Assembly (NCBI GenBank): GCA_002839155.1
Contig: PGXM01000006.1
Coordinates: 29,832-93,831, forward strand
From: Tenericutes bacterium HGW-Tenericutes-1
GTDB lineage: Bacteria > Bacillota_I > Bacilli_A > Izemoplasmatales > Hujiaoplasmataceae
Length of the DNA: 64,000 nt
Direction: 5' to 3'
Shown: positions 63,203-64,000 of the stretch, in pieces
Layout: each line of letters starts with the position of its first letter
Position numbering within the stretch: position 1 is the first letter of the stretch
Made by a program: the position numbers and the translations under genes
The notes under the pieces: model-generated
Database searches by the model: none
Told to the model about the DNA's origin: nothing
The model's input: only the letters and a program-made list of their open reading frames with translations

Positions 63203-63913
63203 ATGGTTAAAATTCACTTTGAATCGATTGATTCTACCAACACTTATCTAAAACAACACTTTAACGAATTGCCGAATAAAACGGTGATCATTGCAAAACA
63301 TCAAACTTCAGGAAAAGGCCGTTTAGGGCGGGTTTGGGAAGATGATTCAACACAAGCATTGTTCAGTATATTACTCAAAAATAACCTCAATATTTCTGCC
63401 ATTGAACAATACCCTCTTCTAACAGCAGTCGCTGTTCATCAAGCCTTGGTGAAGTACATACCAACCTTAAAAATCAAATGGCCCAATGATATTGTAACTC
63501 ATGATTTAAAGATTTGCGGCATCTTAACCGAAAGCGTCTTTAATCAAACCCTTCAAGCATTGATTATTGGGATTGGTATTAACGTCAATACAAAAACCTT
63601 CCCATCCCACCTTGAAACGATTGCTTCTTCACTTCATCTTGAAACGCTTCAAACTTTTCAAATCGAATCAATTATCGACGAAGTTATAGATTCGCTTGAA
63701 GATGTACTAGAACGTTTTTCAAAGGATAAACAGTCCCATATTGAATACTGTAACCATTATTCGAGTTTAACAAACCGACTAATTACCTTTACTTATAACG
63801 GCTTGATTCAAGAAGGTAAAGTCAATGAAATCAACCATGAAGGTGGATTGAGCATTCAAACAATTAATGGTATTGTTCATATCTCAAGTGGTGAAGTTTT
63901 AATAAAAAATTAG
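63203..63913 (+). CDS. birA: Biotin-protein ligase (BirA, catalytic domain only)
   Basis: 236 residues. VKIHFESIDSTNTYLKQHF, the biotinyl-AMP loop HQTSGKGRLGRVWEDD, LKIKWPNDIVTHDLKICGIL and LIIGIGINVNTKTF are the ligase hallmarks. There is no N-terminal winged helix, so it is the non-regulatory class. Its place 4 nt after oadB suggests that it biotinylates the carrier protein of the same operon. Confidence 0.9.
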   Translation: MVKIHFESIDSTNTYLKQHFNELPNKTVIIAKHQTSGKGRLGRVWEDDSTQALFSILLKNNLNISAIEQYPLLTAVAVHQALVKYIPTLKIKWPNDIVTHDLKICGILTESVFNQTLQALIIGIGINVNTKTFPSHLETIASSLHLETLQTFQIESIIDEVIDSLEDVLERFSKDKQSHIEYCNHYSSLTNRLITFTYNGLIQEGKVNEINHEGGLSIQTINGIVHISSGEVLIKN

Positions 63914-63973
63914 ATAATCTTTGTCAACGTTTTATTTGAATTCAATGTATTTAAATAAAAGGCATGTCAAAAT

Positions 63974-63991
63974 AACTGAATCGTTTCAGTT
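63974..63991 (+). terminator. Hairpin downstream of the decarboxylase operon
   Basis: AACTGAA (63974-63980) and TTCAGTT (63985-63991), 7-bp stem with a 4-nt loop, followed by GATTTTG before the window ends. A possible terminator; the rest cannot be seen. Confidence 0.4.
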
Positions 63992-64000
63992 GATTTTGAA

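Noticed and set aside
1..64000. Mycoplasma genetic code (TGA as Trp), considered because of the low GC content
   Set aside because: TGA serves as stop in overlapping ATGA junctions (for example 2536 and 61414) and conserved Trp residues are coded by TGG.

Overview
The window comes from a low-GC, AT-rich, Gram-positive-type bacterium. Secreted proteins carry lipoboxes or Sec signals, Shine-Dalgarno sites are strong (GGAGG), and TGA works as a stop codon (for example in ATGA gene overlaps), so this is the standard bacterial code and not the Mycoplasma code. The gene set suggests a free-living fermenting anaerobe of the Bacillota/Mycoplasmatota border, perhaps Izemoplasma- or Haloplasma-like: uptake of alpha-glucans, an extracellular DNase, a Na+-pumping oxaloacetate decarboxylase, hydrogenase maturation genes, and SipW/TasA-type matrix proteins. 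The lineage is inference, not demonstrated.

Layout. 1-9.0 kb (minus): a dextran/isomaltooligosaccharide operon with binding protein, two permeases, cytoplasmic GH66, AraC regulator, YesL-like protein, GH13 alpha-1,6-glucosidase and a GH66 lipoprotein cut by the window edge. It has a strong promoter and a perfect cre site. 9.4-15.5 kb (minus): a second sugar operon (LacI regulator, GH13 cyclomaltodextrinase/neopullulanase type, binding protein, two permeases) behind two perfect GCAACCGGTTGC operators. 15.6-23 kb (minus): secreted proteins, including a 1155-residue fusion of lamin-tail, metallo-beta-lactamase and endonuclease I domains and a 936-residue partner.

22.9-27 kb (minus): a compact group of radical SAM/SPASM protein, HprK-like kinase, PqqD-like protein, S24/S26 peptidase and nucleotidyltransferase. 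It is followed by a 46-codon gene whose peptide carries YxxPxL, the leader motif that PqqD-like (B1) proteins read in lasso-peptide systems. This is the best candidate for an undescribed system here: a peptide-modification cluster with lasso-type leader recognition but no lasso cyclase. 27-31 kb: three tandem GLUG-type lipoproteins. 31-37 kb: AraC regulator, membrane protein, hypB, a large FeS-flavin oxidoreductase and hypA. 37-40 kb: a FecCD-type metal/cofactor ABC importer.

40.8-44.5 kb (minus): a biofilm-matrix locus (TasA/CalY-like protein, SipW-like peptidase, two further surface proteins) under three c-di-GMP-I (GEMM) riboswitches, two of them in tandem and each followed by a terminator built from aptamer sequence. 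An HD-GYP phosphodiesterase lies at 54.4-55.5 kb, so possible input and output of c-di-GMP are in the same window. 44.8-59.8 kb: mixed genes, including a FUSC membrane domain fused to a HAD domain that has lost its catalytic residues, a helicase-nuclease, an MqsR-like/Panacea toxin-antitoxin pair, DegV, and a frameshifted small membrane gene. 60-63.9 kb (plus): oxaloacetate decarboxylase operon (alpha, gamma, biotin carrier, beta) plus biotin ligase.

I saw no tRNA, rRNA, CRISPR array, transposase or phage gene.
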